Part shown: positions 1 through 9,744 of the stretch, piece by piece
How positions within the stretch are numbered: position 1 is the stretch's first letter
Layout of the letters: the number at the start of each line of letters is the position of its first letter
From: Dreissena polymorpha
Lineage: Eukaryota; Mollusca; Bivalvia; Myida; Dreissenidae
Length of the DNA: 64,000 nucleotides
Direction: 5' to 3'
NCBI RefSeq assembly: GCF_020536995.1
Contig: NC_068358.1
Coordinates: 2,948,043 to 3,012,042, forward strand
The notes under the pieces: model-generated
Database searches by the model: none
Told to the model about the DNA's origin: nothing
The model's input: the letters and a program-made list of their open reading frames with translations, nothing else
Position numbers and translations under genes: made by a program

Positions 1-92
1 AAAAATATAATAAAAGCAGAAAGTCTTGTCCCAGATCTTTGACAACACTTGAAGCACAATCATTAAGCCCCATTTTCCAAGAGTGGTGCTAA
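1..92. repeat. MITE family M1, right part cut by window edge
   Basis: The stretch ends with the typical right half of the M1 family: an AAAGTGTCGTCCC-like block, then a CATTAAGCCC-like end followed by TTTTCCAAGAG. M1 recurs at least ten more times in this window. Family assignment rests on comparing these copies with one another. Confidence 0.6.
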
Positions 93-300
93 CATTCAGT
101 GTAAACTGTTGATGTGCGGTTGAAGACTTTGCTACATCTATTCAAATATTCATTTAGTAAAGATACACTATTTTCTTGGTCACATAATAAAAATGGAAGT
201 ATTTATTACACTTACACCATCCCTTTATTTGATAAATCAAATAATCTTAGTCATACTGCAAGTGTATCTGGACTAGATTTAAGACAGTCTGCTGTTAATA

Positions 301-2175
301 TTATGCCCCCTTTCGAAGAAGAGGGGGTATATTGCTTTGCTCATGTCGGTCGGTCTGTCGGTAGGTCCGTCCACCAGGTGGTTTCCGGATGATAACTCAA
401 GAACGCTTGGGCCTAGGATCATGAAACTTCATATGTACATTGATCATGACTCACAGGTGACCCCTGTTGATTTTGAGGTCACTAGGTCAAAGGTCAAGGT
501 CATGGTGACCCGAAATAGTAAAATGGTTTCCGGATGATAACTCAAGAACGCTTAGGCCTAGGATCATGAAACTTGATAGGTAGATTGATCATGACTCGCA
601 GATGACCCCTATTGATTTTCAGGTCACTAGGTCAAAGGTCAATGTCACAGTGACCCGAAATAGTAAAATGGTTTCCGGATGATAACTCCAGAACGCTTAT
701 GCCTAGGATCATGAAACTTCGGAGGTAGATTGATAATGGCTGGCAGATGACCCCTATTGATTTTCAGGTCACTAGGTCAAAGGTCAAGGTCACGGTGACC
801 CGAAATAGTAAAATGGTTTCCGGATGATAACTCAAGAACGCTTATGCCTAGGATCATGAAACTTGATAGGTACATTGATCATGACTCGCAGTTGACCCCT
901 ATTGATTTTCAGGTCACTATATCAAAGGTCAAGGTCACGGTGACCTGAAATAGTAAAATGGTTTCCGGATGATAACTCAAGAACGCTTATGCCTAGGATC
1001 ATGAAACTTCATAGGTACATTGATCATGACTCGCAGTTGACCCCTATTGATTTTCAGGTCACTATATCAAAGGTCAAGGTCACAGTGACCTGAAATAGTA
1101 AAATGGTTTCCGGATGATAACTCAAGAACGCTAATGGCTACGATCATGAAACTTCATATGTACATTGATCATGACTCGCAGATAACCCCTATTGATTTTG
1201 AGGTCACTAGGTCAAAGGTGAAGGTGACCCGAAATAGTAAAATGGTTTCCGGATGATAACTCAAGAATGCTTATGCCTAGGATCATGAATTTTCATAGGT
1301 ACATTGATCATGACTCGCAGATGACCCCTATCGATTTTCAGGTCACTAGGTCAAAGGTCAAGGTCACGGTGACCTGAAATAGTAAAATGGTTTCCGGATG
1401 ATAACTCAAGAACGCTTATGCCTAGGATCATGAAACTTCATAGGTACATTGATCATGACTCGCAGTTGACCCCTATTGATTTTCAGGTCACTATATCAAA
1501 GGTCAAGGTCACGGTGACCTGAAATAGTAAAATGGTTTCCGGATGATAACTCAAGAACGCTAATGGCTACGATCATGAAACTTCATATGTACATTGATCA
1601 TGACTCGCAGATAACCCCTATTGATTTTGAGGTCACTAGGTCAAAGGTGAAGGTGACCCAAAATAGTAAAATGGTTTCCGGATGATAACTCAAGAATGCT
1701 TATGCCTAGGATCATGAATTTTCATAGGTACATTGATCATGACTCGCAGATGACCCCTATCGATTTTCAGGTCACTAGGTTAAAGGTCAAGTTCACGGTG
1801 ACCCGAAATAATAAAATGGTTTCCGGATGATAACTGAAGAACGCTTATTCCTAGGATCATGAAACTTGATAGGTACATTGATCATGACTCACAGATGACC
1901 CCCATTGATTTTCAGGTCACTAGGTCAAAGGTCAAGGTCACGGTGACCCGAAATAGTAAAATGGTTTCCGGATGATAACTCAAGAATGCTTATGGCTAGG
2001 ATCATGAAACTTCATAGGTACATTGATCATGACTGGCAGATGACCCCTATTGATTTTCAGGTCACTAGGTCAAAGGTCAAGGTCATGGTGACAAAAAACA
2101 TATTCACACAATGGCTGTCACTACAACGGAGAGCCCATATGGGGGGCATGCATGTTTTACAAACAGCCCTTGTTG
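301..2175 (+). repeat. Tandem-array element with 145-bp units (12 copies)
   Basis: The element begins with a hairpin (CCCCCT, then AGGGGG, at about 303-330) and a GGTC/GTCGGT simple repeat. Twelve tandem units follow, starting near 380, 525, 670, 815, 960, 1105, 1244, 1389, 1534, 1673, 1818 and 1963. Most are 145 bp and two are about 139 bp. It ends near 2175 with an ACAAACAGCCCTTGTT-like terminus. Each unit carries consecutive AGGTCA hexamers. The architecture recalls bivalve pearl-type or Helitron-related non-autonomous elements (inference). An inverted relative lies at 29576-31566. Short ORFs here are by-products of the repeat. Confidence 0.85.
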
Positions 2176-2224
2176 AGCCTCGCTCTGGGAACACCTGCCA
2201 CAGACTGCCGGTAATCAGGGTATT

Positions 2225-2300
2225 TTTTGTTTGAAGGAAGTCTCTTCTTACAAAAATCCAGTCTAGTCGGAAAGTGTCGTCCCTGACTATTAAAGCTGTC
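2225..2300. repeat. M1 MITE fragment
   Basis: A short piece contains the AAGTCTCTTCTTACAAAAAT and GGAAAGTGTCGTCCCTGA blocks that form the centre of M1 copies elsewhere in the window. Both ends of the element are missing. Confidence 0.5.
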
Positions 2301-2469
2301 AAATCCCATGATGAACATTTGACCTTCATTTATTGAATAACTCGTACTTACATGAAAAATCTTTGTCATGATTGTATAATGTAGATCACTAAACCATGCT
2401 GCTGACTGTAAATGTGATATGCATTAAAGGCACTGGTACACTAAAAGTACTGGTACACTAAATCAAGTT

Positions 2470-2670
2470 AGTTTAAACCTATTTATTTAAGCTCGATTGC
2501 ATAGAAAGCCTATGGCTTTATCGAAACGCTCTCGAGTCCGTTTCCTGTGCCTAGAACAAGTACTTAGTGTCTCTGGGGGAGATTTAAAGAACACTCCCAT
2601 CGTGGGGATCGAACCCGTGACCTCCCGGTCACTAGGCGGACACCATATCCACTACACCACGACGACCGCA
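2470..2670 (-). mobile_element. tRNA-derived SINE, full copy with target-site duplication
   Basis: Read on the - strand, a tRNA-like head holds an A box (GTGGTGTAGTGGATA) and a B box (GGTTCGATCCC). A body of about 110 bp follows and a tail ending in AAATAAATAGGTTTAAAC. An 11-bp direct repeat TAAATCAAGTT flanks it exactly (2459-2469 and 2671-2681), which is the mark of LINE-driven insertion. Related copies lie at 3088, 8580 and 62120. The A and B boxes are well kept, so this is probably a fairly young copy. Confidence 0.85.
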
Positions 2671-2901
2671 TAAATCAAGTTGATGTCTGCAAATTTATTA
2701 AATATAGATCACTATAAATAATAAGGCCTTTCTAGCATTTAAAACTAGGTTTTCATGACTGAGCATCATTGCAAACATTTTGCAATCCTTTTAAGTTACA
2801 AATACCTGCATGTTTTAGATTTAAAAGAAATTTAATAACAAATATTTGTATGATATAAACATGAAAAAACAGCTGCGCTTGAATGTAAACCTTTATTTCA
2901 G

Positions 2902-3040
2902 CAAGAACAGCATAATACCAGATCAAAAAACTTTTGCCAGGGTTAACAATGAAAAGGTCAATATTTTAGGGAAAATTTTATTAAATGTAGATACATTGAA
3001 GGCAATTGAAGAGTATATTAGAGATATTTTCAGGAAATAA
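2902..3040 (+). CDS. Possible terminal exon of an unidentified upstream gene
   Basis: A good acceptor (CTTTATTTCAG) precedes an open stretch of 45 codons ending in TAA. The encoded tail is lysine-rich and helical in character, with the segment ILGKILLNVDTLKAIEEYI. I do not recognise a family. No partner exon on the + strand was found between 1 and 2900, which is almost all repeat, so it would belong to a gene entering from the left. AT-rich DNA can make open stretches of this length by chance. Confidence 0.3.
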
Positions 3041-3087
3041 TCATAATTATTACTGATTATGTGTATAACATTTATGTGTTTTCGAAC

Positions 3088-3228
3088 CTATAGGCGTGGC
3101 AAAGTGGATATGGTGTCCTCCTACACCTACATCAAAGACACCAAGTACTGGTTCAAGTCCCAGGAAATGGACTCAAGAGTGTTTCAAATTTTATGCAATC
3201 GGGCTAAAATAAATAGGTTTAAACAACC
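3088..3228 (+). mobile_element. tRNA-derived SINE, diverged and internally shortened
   Basis: A head like GGCAAAGTGGATATGGTGTCC, a B-box-like GGTTCAAGTCCC and the tail AAATAAATAGGTTTAAAC match the SINE at 2470-2670. This copy is in the opposite orientation and lacks part of the body. Confidence 0.75.
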
Positions 3229-4330
3229 TTTATCTAGCTTTAATAGTGTCATCTTCTATTATGTATTTATCTATTTCTTGATCAGATGGTTCCAACTCAC
3301 CCCTACACAGTTTCTCCCTTCAATCACAATTTTACAACAGAACTTTTATTAGTAGAGTGCATTTACATAGTAGTATGTTATATTAATTTCATAAACCTTT
3401 AATTAATTTTTGGCTCGCCTGAGCTCAAAGCGCCCATTGCTAATCTTTAGTGGTCAGTTTATAGAAGGCATCTGTGCTGTCAACTTAAAGCTTGGTACCA
3501 CTCTGGGGTCCATATGTTTCATCAAATTTTGTGAACACTCGTTTCAGAATGTTGACCTTGGCAATATCTAGACCTGGTTGTAATCTTGGTTACGTTGGGC
3601 AAAACTCTTAACTTGGTCAGAATGTTAAACTCGACAATATCTTAACTTCATTCTTGGTCATGCGTGTCCAAGAAATAGGTGATTGGGTTAAATCTTAATA
3701 AAACCTTGTTAATCTGCTCTGGATGCCACATTTATGACTCAATCATAATGAATGTATGTCAGAATATTTAATTGGTTCATTGTGAGTATGAATCTGGGTC
3801 ATGTGCATCCAAAAACTAGGTCAGAATGTCAACTCTTAAAGAAGCAACTTGTTACCACCATAGGTATAACCTTAATTGCTCTATCTTGATGAAATGTTGT
3901 CAGAAATACAATCTTAATATCTAGGCAAAGCGTGAATCTTGGTCACATGTGTCCAAAAACTAGGTCATGAGTACAAGTCATAGGAATATCTTATTACCAC
4001 TCAAAAAAGCCACATGTGTGACTCAATCAAAATTAAACTTGAAAAGAATGTTTTGTAAGGGATCTTTTGTTATTCTTTATTGATTAATTTTGGAACATAG
4101 ACATATTTAACCAAGTAAAGTGCTTGTGAGGAGGATGGGGGGAAGAGCAGGAAGGTTGCACTGCATATTACACTTGACCTTTCACCTACGAGCATACGTA
4201 TTGTACATTACAAATCTTATGCTCTTCAGCGGAATTATTATTAGAATTAATATGAGATATTTCTTAGCCATTTGTCCTCATGTGGAAGTTTTCTGGGACA
4301 ATGATCGTGCTAGTTGCCATCAGCCATCAA
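3229..4330. repeat. Decayed tandem-repeat element remnant
   Basis: Diverged copies of phrases such as GGTCATGTGCATCCAAAAACT and GGTCAGAATGT recur about every 100-170 bp from about 3410 to 4020. The start (GGCTCGCCTGAGCTCA) resembles the terminus of a common bivalve repeat. A related stretch resumes at 5700-6060, so the minisatellite at 4330-5690 may sit inside one element. No gene is seen here. Confidence 0.45.
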
Positions 4331-5690
4331 AACCCAGCTTCAGATACTAGTTGCAACTATTTACCAACTAAAAAAGCACTGAACTAATAATTGACCAAGT
4401 GTTGGGAACAAATTTACTTAAGCAATCACAGAACCAACATACAATAAGGAACCAACTAACTTAGCACTGAACTTAAAATAAACAAACTACTATGAACCAA
4501 CTAAGTAAACACTGAACTAACAATAACCAAACAACTAAAAACCAACTCATCAAGTACATTACTAAAACTAAACATACCACTTTGGAACCAACTAAGCAAG
4601 CAATTAATCAATACTTTATACTTCTAGAAAGCAACTAAGCAAACGCTGAAATAATGATAAACATTCCACTTGGAACCAGCTAAGCAAGCTTTGAACTACT
4701 AATTAAAATACCACTTGGAACAAACTAATAATACCGGGTAAGCATACTTATATGAATCAACTTAAGCAAGCACTAAACTAATAATGATCACTTTACTGGT
4801 GACCAATTTTTCAATTAAACTTACAAAAACAAGCCATAAAAAACCCATTTTAGCAAGTTCGCAAGTGCTAGTTGTAAGTAAGAACCAATCAAACAAGCAC
4901 TACATCTAGCACTAAAACAATGGCAACAAGTAAGAAAAAACTTTTGCTAATCACAAGCAATAAGAAGCAATACATGTACATATACTACAGCTACTTGTAA
5001 CCAATTGGAACTAACTAAGCATAACCACTGTTACCAAAATGAATTGAGTAAGCTAGCACTTCATCCTCTATTACTAATGAATGCCATGACCGCACAAAGC
5101 AAGCATTTCAGCTAATTATGAATACTAATAACTACCTTGACATGCACTACAGCTTGTTTTGGATGCCGGCATGCAACTTAGCAAACAAGAACTGCAGCTT
5201 CTTATGAAAACCATAAACCACCTAGCTAACATGCTTTACAGAAAGTTATGGATGCCAAGAACCAACTATGGCAGCACTATCACTAATATTAATGCCAAGA
5301 ACCAATAAAGCAAGTACTACAGCTTCTAAAAAATACCAAGAACAAACAAAGTGAGTACTACAGCTACTAATTAAAGTCAAGAACCAACTAAGCAAGTACT
5401 ACAGCTATTATGAGTGCCATGAACCAATAAAGCAAGTAATACAGCTTCTAATTAATGCCAAGAACCAACAAAGAAAGTACTACAGCTACTTATGAATGCC
5501 AAGAACCAAGTAAGCAATTACTAAAGCTACTTAAGAATGTAAACAACCAACTAAGCATGTACTACAGCTTCTAATTGATGCCAAGAACCAACTAAGCAAG
5601 TATTGACTACAAGTACTTATAAATGCCAAGAACTAAATAAGCAAGCTACTTATGGTTGCCAAGAACCAAAAAGACATGAACTGCAGCTAC
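4330..5690. repeat. Degenerate minisatellite, unit about 40-46 bp
   Basis: Units of the form AAGAACCAACTAAGCAAGTA followed by a CTACAGCT(A/T)CT and an AATGCC phrase repeat for about 1.3 kb. They are clearest from 5290 to 5690 and increasingly scrambled toward the left. No coding potential. Confidence 0.75.
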
Positions 5691-5699
5691 TTACTTTTG

Positions 5700-6060
5700 T
5701 TTTGAGGTAAGAGGTGAGTTATTGTGATCACCCCTTGTTCGGTGTTGTGCGGTGTGCCATCAAGTTTTAGCTTTTTATCACCCTAGAGGCGACATTTTTT
5801 CCAATCTTGATGAAACCCAACAGAATGCTTGCCTTGAAATTACATGTATTGAGGCTGAGTTCAATGTGGGTCATGTGCGTCCAATACTAGGTAACCACGT
5901 CAAATCTTAGGAAAATCTTGTAACCACTCTTAAAGGACACATTTATGACTCGGTCTTGATGAAACTTGGCTTATCTTGACAATATTAAGAACATGTTTTC
6001 ATTTGGATCATGTTGGGTAAAAAAACTAGATCCTCAGGTGAGGTCTTCAATAATTGGTGT
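5700..6060. repeat. Decayed tandem-repeat element, second part
   Basis: It opens with GAGGTGAGTTATTGTGATCACC and a GTTCGGTGTTG phrase typical of the head of a dispersed bivalve repeat. Diverged units then match those at 3410-4020. It may be the other half of the element interrupted by the minisatellite. Confidence 0.4.
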
Positions 6061-6160
6061 CCATGAAAACAGGTAAGTGCTTAAAGTAACATAAATACTC
6101 AAAATCAAAGAATATTTTGCAATATATTTCGTAAAATAAAGTTAACCCATACAAAATTAA

Positions 6161-7008
6161 GTTTTCCTTATAGCAATAGCCATAATTTGAACGCTAGATG
6201 TGGTTTGGTAACATAGATTTAACAAGATACAAAATGCTCTTTTTAACCAGGTTTTCCGAAGGAAAAAACTGGTTATTAGATTGGCGAATGCGGGCGGGCT
6301 GGCTGGCTTGGCTGGCTGGCTGGCTGGCTGGCTGGCGGGCTGGCTGGCTGGCTGGCGGGCTGGCGGAATAAGCTTGTCCGGGCCATAACTATGTCGTTCA
6401 TTGTCAGATTTTAAAATCATTTGGCACATTTGTTCACCATCATTGGACGGTGTGTCGCGCGAAATAATTACGTCGATATCTCCAAGGTCAAGGTCACACT
6501 TTGAGTTCAAAGGTCAAAAATGGCCATAAATGAGCTTGTCCTGGCCATAACTATGTCATTCATTGTGAGATTTTAAAATCATTTGGCACATTTGTTCACC
6601 ATCATGGGACGGTGTGTCCCACGAAAGAATCACGTCAATATCTCCAATGTCAAGGCCGCCACGACTAAAAATAGATTAAAAAAAAAAATAATTCCAAAGG
6701 GGTTAATTTTTTTTGGTCATTTCAAAAGTTCAGTTTGAGTTTTCTCCCTTTATCAGATTTTTTTTTCACAATGAAAACCTGGTTTTGTGACAATTTTGTC
6801 CCTTGTTATTTTTTGTGGCTCAATATATTCCATTTTAATTTCCCGCAAAAATATCTATTTATACGACACCTGAACACTCACTTGGTACATGAACATGTGT
6901 TGAATATATTGTACTGCAAAAAACAAAAAGAGCTTTATGTATCTTGTTAAATCTATGTTACCAGACCACATCTAGCATTAAAATTTTGGCTATTGCTACA
7001 AGGATAAT
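6161..7008. repeat. Inverted repeat of about 85 bp enclosing a tandem-repeat element
   Basis: The left arm (about 6161-6242) and right arm (about 6922-7008) are reverse complements over most of their length; both contain the block TAACATAGATTTAACAAGATAC. Between them lies an element at 6245-6806 that starts with a hairpin (AACCAGGTTTTCC, then AAAACTGGTT), carries a GGCT microsatellite and two units with TCCAAGGTCAAGGTCACA, and ends GACAATTTTGTCCCTTGTT. A relative of the inner element lies at 58234-58630. Confidence 0.7.
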
Positions 7009-7011
7009 TGA

Positions 7012-8262
7012 TTTTTTATACGCCTGTTGAAAATGGGACATATTGTAGTTTCACCCTTGGCGGGCGGGGCGACGGGCAGCTTCCACAGCAGTGTCTGCTC
7101 TCTTATTGAAGTAGTTTTCATCTGATCTTTACCAAACGTGGTCATAAGTTGTATCTAGACAATATCTAGGTCAAGTTCGAATACGGGTAATGCCGGGTCA
7201 AAAACTAGGTCACGGGGTCACTTAGTGCATTTCAAGAATTTAGCATGGTGTCCGCTGTCTTATTGAAGTAGTTTTCATCAGATCTTTGCAATACTTGGTC
7301 AGAAGTTATCTAGGTCAAGTTCAAATATGGGTCATGCAGGGTAAAAAAACTGGGCCACGGGGTCACTTAGTGCATTTCAAGGATTTAGCATGGTGTCCGC
7401 TCTCTAATTGAAGTAGTTTTCATCTGATCTTCACCAAACTTGGTCAGAAGTTGTATCAAGACAATATCTAGGTCAAGTTCGATTATGGGTCATGCCAGGT
7501 CAAAAACTAGGTCATGGTGTCACTTAGTGCATTTCAAGGATTAAGCATCAAGTGTCCGCTCTCTAATTGAAGTAGTTTTCATCCGATCTTCACCAAACTT
7601 TGTCAGAAGTTGTATCCAGACAATATCTAGGTAAAGTTTGAATATGGTCATGCCGGGTCAAAAACTAGGTCAAGGGTTCACTTAGTGCATTTCAAGGATT
7701 TAGCATGATGTCCGCTCTCTAATTGAAGTAGTTTTCATCTGATCTTCACCAAACTTGGTCAGAAGTTATCTAGGTCAAGTTCGAATATGGGTCATGCTTT
7801 GTCAAAAACTAGGTCACGTGGTCACTTAAGTGTTTTTCAAGGATTGAGCATGGTGTCCTCTCTCTAATTGACGTAGTTTTCATCCGATCTTAGCCAAACT
7901 TGGTCAGAAGTTGTATCTAGACAATATCTAGGTCAAGTTTGCATATGGGTCATGCCTGGTCAAAAACTAGGTCGCGGGGTCACTTAGTGAATTTCAAGGA
8001 TTTAACATATTGTTTGTCTCTAATTGAAGTAGTTTTCATCCGATCTTCACGAAATTTGGTCAAAAGTTGTGTCTATCTGATGAATGATATCTAGGTCAAG
8101 TTCAAATATGGGTCATGCCGGGTCAAAAACTAGATCACGAGCTCACTTAGTGCATTTCAAGCATTTAGCATGGTGTCCGCTCTATAATCTTCACCAAATT
8201 TGGTCAGAAGTTGTGTCTAGATGATGTATAGGTCAAGTTCAAATATGGGTCATGGTAAAGTT
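7012..8262 (+). repeat. Tandem-array element, unit about 150 bp (about 8 copies)
   Basis: A head (TTATACGCCTGTTGAAAATG) is followed by about eight diverged units. Each holds TCTCTAATTGAAGTAGTTTT, a TTGGTCAGAAGTTGTATC block, GGTCAAAAACTAGGTCACGG and CACTTAGTGCATTTCAAGG. The last unit breaks off near 8262. A single related unit appears at 39925-40060. No gene is seen. Confidence 0.8.
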
Positions 8263-8579
8263 ATCAAGTTGTGCAAAATCTTCAAACGAGCGTATCTTTT
8301 GACAGTTTGGCGCTTTTGTTATGTGTTAACTTTATTTGTTCCGAAATATTGTACAAAATTTTCATTGATTTTGAGGGTTTATGGGCTTGTAAGGTTCAAA
8401 ATGTCCAGCTTGTCTAATGAATTTTACACTTCCGTGTTATATCACTAATGATCCAAATGCAATAAAATTGTATATGAAGTATCAGTACTGGCTGGGAGAG
8501 GCATGTTGTCATGTCCTTCTGCTCCACTGAGTATAAAGGGAATTCCTCTTGAAAACAACTTTATTTCAATACTTTTAGT

Positions 8580-8778
8580 TTTAAACTTATTAAGTTTGGC
8601 TGGATTGCATAGAGAGCCTAAGGCTTATTTGAAACGATCTCGAGTCTGTTTCCTGGGTCTAGAACCAGTACTTAGTGTCTATGGGGGAGATCGAAAGAAC
8701 ACTCCAACAGTGGGGATTGAACCCTTGACCTCCCTGTTGCTTGGCAGACACCATATCCACTACACCATGGCAACGGAT
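8580..8778 (-). mobile_element. tRNA-derived SINE, moderately diverged
   Basis: This is the same SINE family as 2470-2670. Read on the - strand it has the A box (ATGGTGTAGTGGATA), a changed B box (GGTTCAATCCC), the central AGACACTAAGTACTGGTTCT and the AAACTTAATAAGTTTAAAAC-like tail. An open frame across it on the + strand (8503-8832) is incidental. Confidence 0.75.
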
Positions 8779-8879
8779 ACATTTAACCCATACATTAATG
8801 AAGCAGTTCAATGGGAAGCATCCATCAGTTAAGCTTAGTCTTGTTTTGCCAGCTGTTGGTAAATTTGTACTTGTTTTTC

Positions 8880-9480
8880 CTGGCTCCTAGACCAGTTCGT
8901 TTCCGAACAATAACTTGTGAACGGAGGTACCAATTGGCTTGATACTTCCCATGTGCATTGGTGGCCTTGGACACTAGATGACCCCTATTGAAATTGGGGT
9001 GACTATGTCAAAGGTCAAGGTCACTGTCACACATTATGAGTGAATTAGTTTCCGATCAATAACTCTTCAACTGATTAACCGACATGCTTAATACTTCCCA
9101 TGTGCATTGGCAACGGACATTCAATGACCCCTATTGAAATTGCAGTGACTAGGTGAAGGTCACTGTCACACATTAAGAGTAAAATCATTTCCGATCAATA
9201 ACTTTTCAACTGATTCATTGATTGGCTTGATACAATCATGTACTTCCCATGTGCATTGGCCTTGGACAGTAGATGACCCCTATGAAAAATCTTGGTCAAT
9301 AAGTCAAAGGTCAAGGTCACCAATACAATTAGTGTGAAAATTGTTTCCGATCAATAACTCATCAACAAATTGGCTGATTGGCTTGATACTCTACATGTGC
9401 ATTGGCATTGGTTAGTAGATGACCCCTATTGAAATTGGAGTCAATTGTTCAAACCTTGTTTGGGGGGGCATATGTCTCAG
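8880..9480 (+). repeat. Tandem-array element, unit about 145 bp (4 copies)
   Basis: Four units each contain GTTTCCGA(A/T)CAATAACT, CTTCCCATGTGCATTGG, TGACCCCTATTGAAATTG and GTCAAAGGTCAAGGTCAC. It ends with GGGGGGGCATATG at about 9470. The unit layout parallels the 145-bp family at 301-2175 but the sequence is distinct. It abuts the NXT exon by about 120 bp. Confidence 0.75.
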
Positions 9481-9599
9481 AATGTGGAACTCTTGTTTAG
9501 ACTTCAGTTGCTTCGTGCCATCTTGGAGGCATCATGGCATCTCAAAAAAAGAGGTGTCACCCATGATTAATGGCGGTGTAACCTGGTTATGTTTTTCAG

Positions 9600-9744
9600 C
9601 TCCTGACGAAGCTGTATCAGGACAATGCCGAGGCTGGATGGAATGGGAACATTCTTAAAGGGAAAGAAGCAATCCTGAAATTCTACGATGATTTGCCTTC
9701 CTCAGAACACAAAATTGAATCACTGGACTGTCAGCCTATGTCAG
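9600..9744 (+). CDS. NXT1: NXT exon A
   Basis: The acceptor is TTATGTTTTTCAG and the donor TCAG|GTACTA. The exon is 145 nt, entering in phase 0 and leaving in phase 1. It encodes the first recognised part of the NTF2-like fold (LYQDNAEAGWNGN through LDCQPMS). Confidence 0.9.

Noticed and set aside
2520-2670. A functional tRNA gene
   Set aside because: A and B boxes are present but the acceptor stem does not close and a SINE body, tail and 11-bp target duplication follow.
6157-6510. 117-codon frame with repeated Pro-Ala-Ser-Gln
   Set aside because: The repeats come from the GGCT microsatellite in a mobile element.
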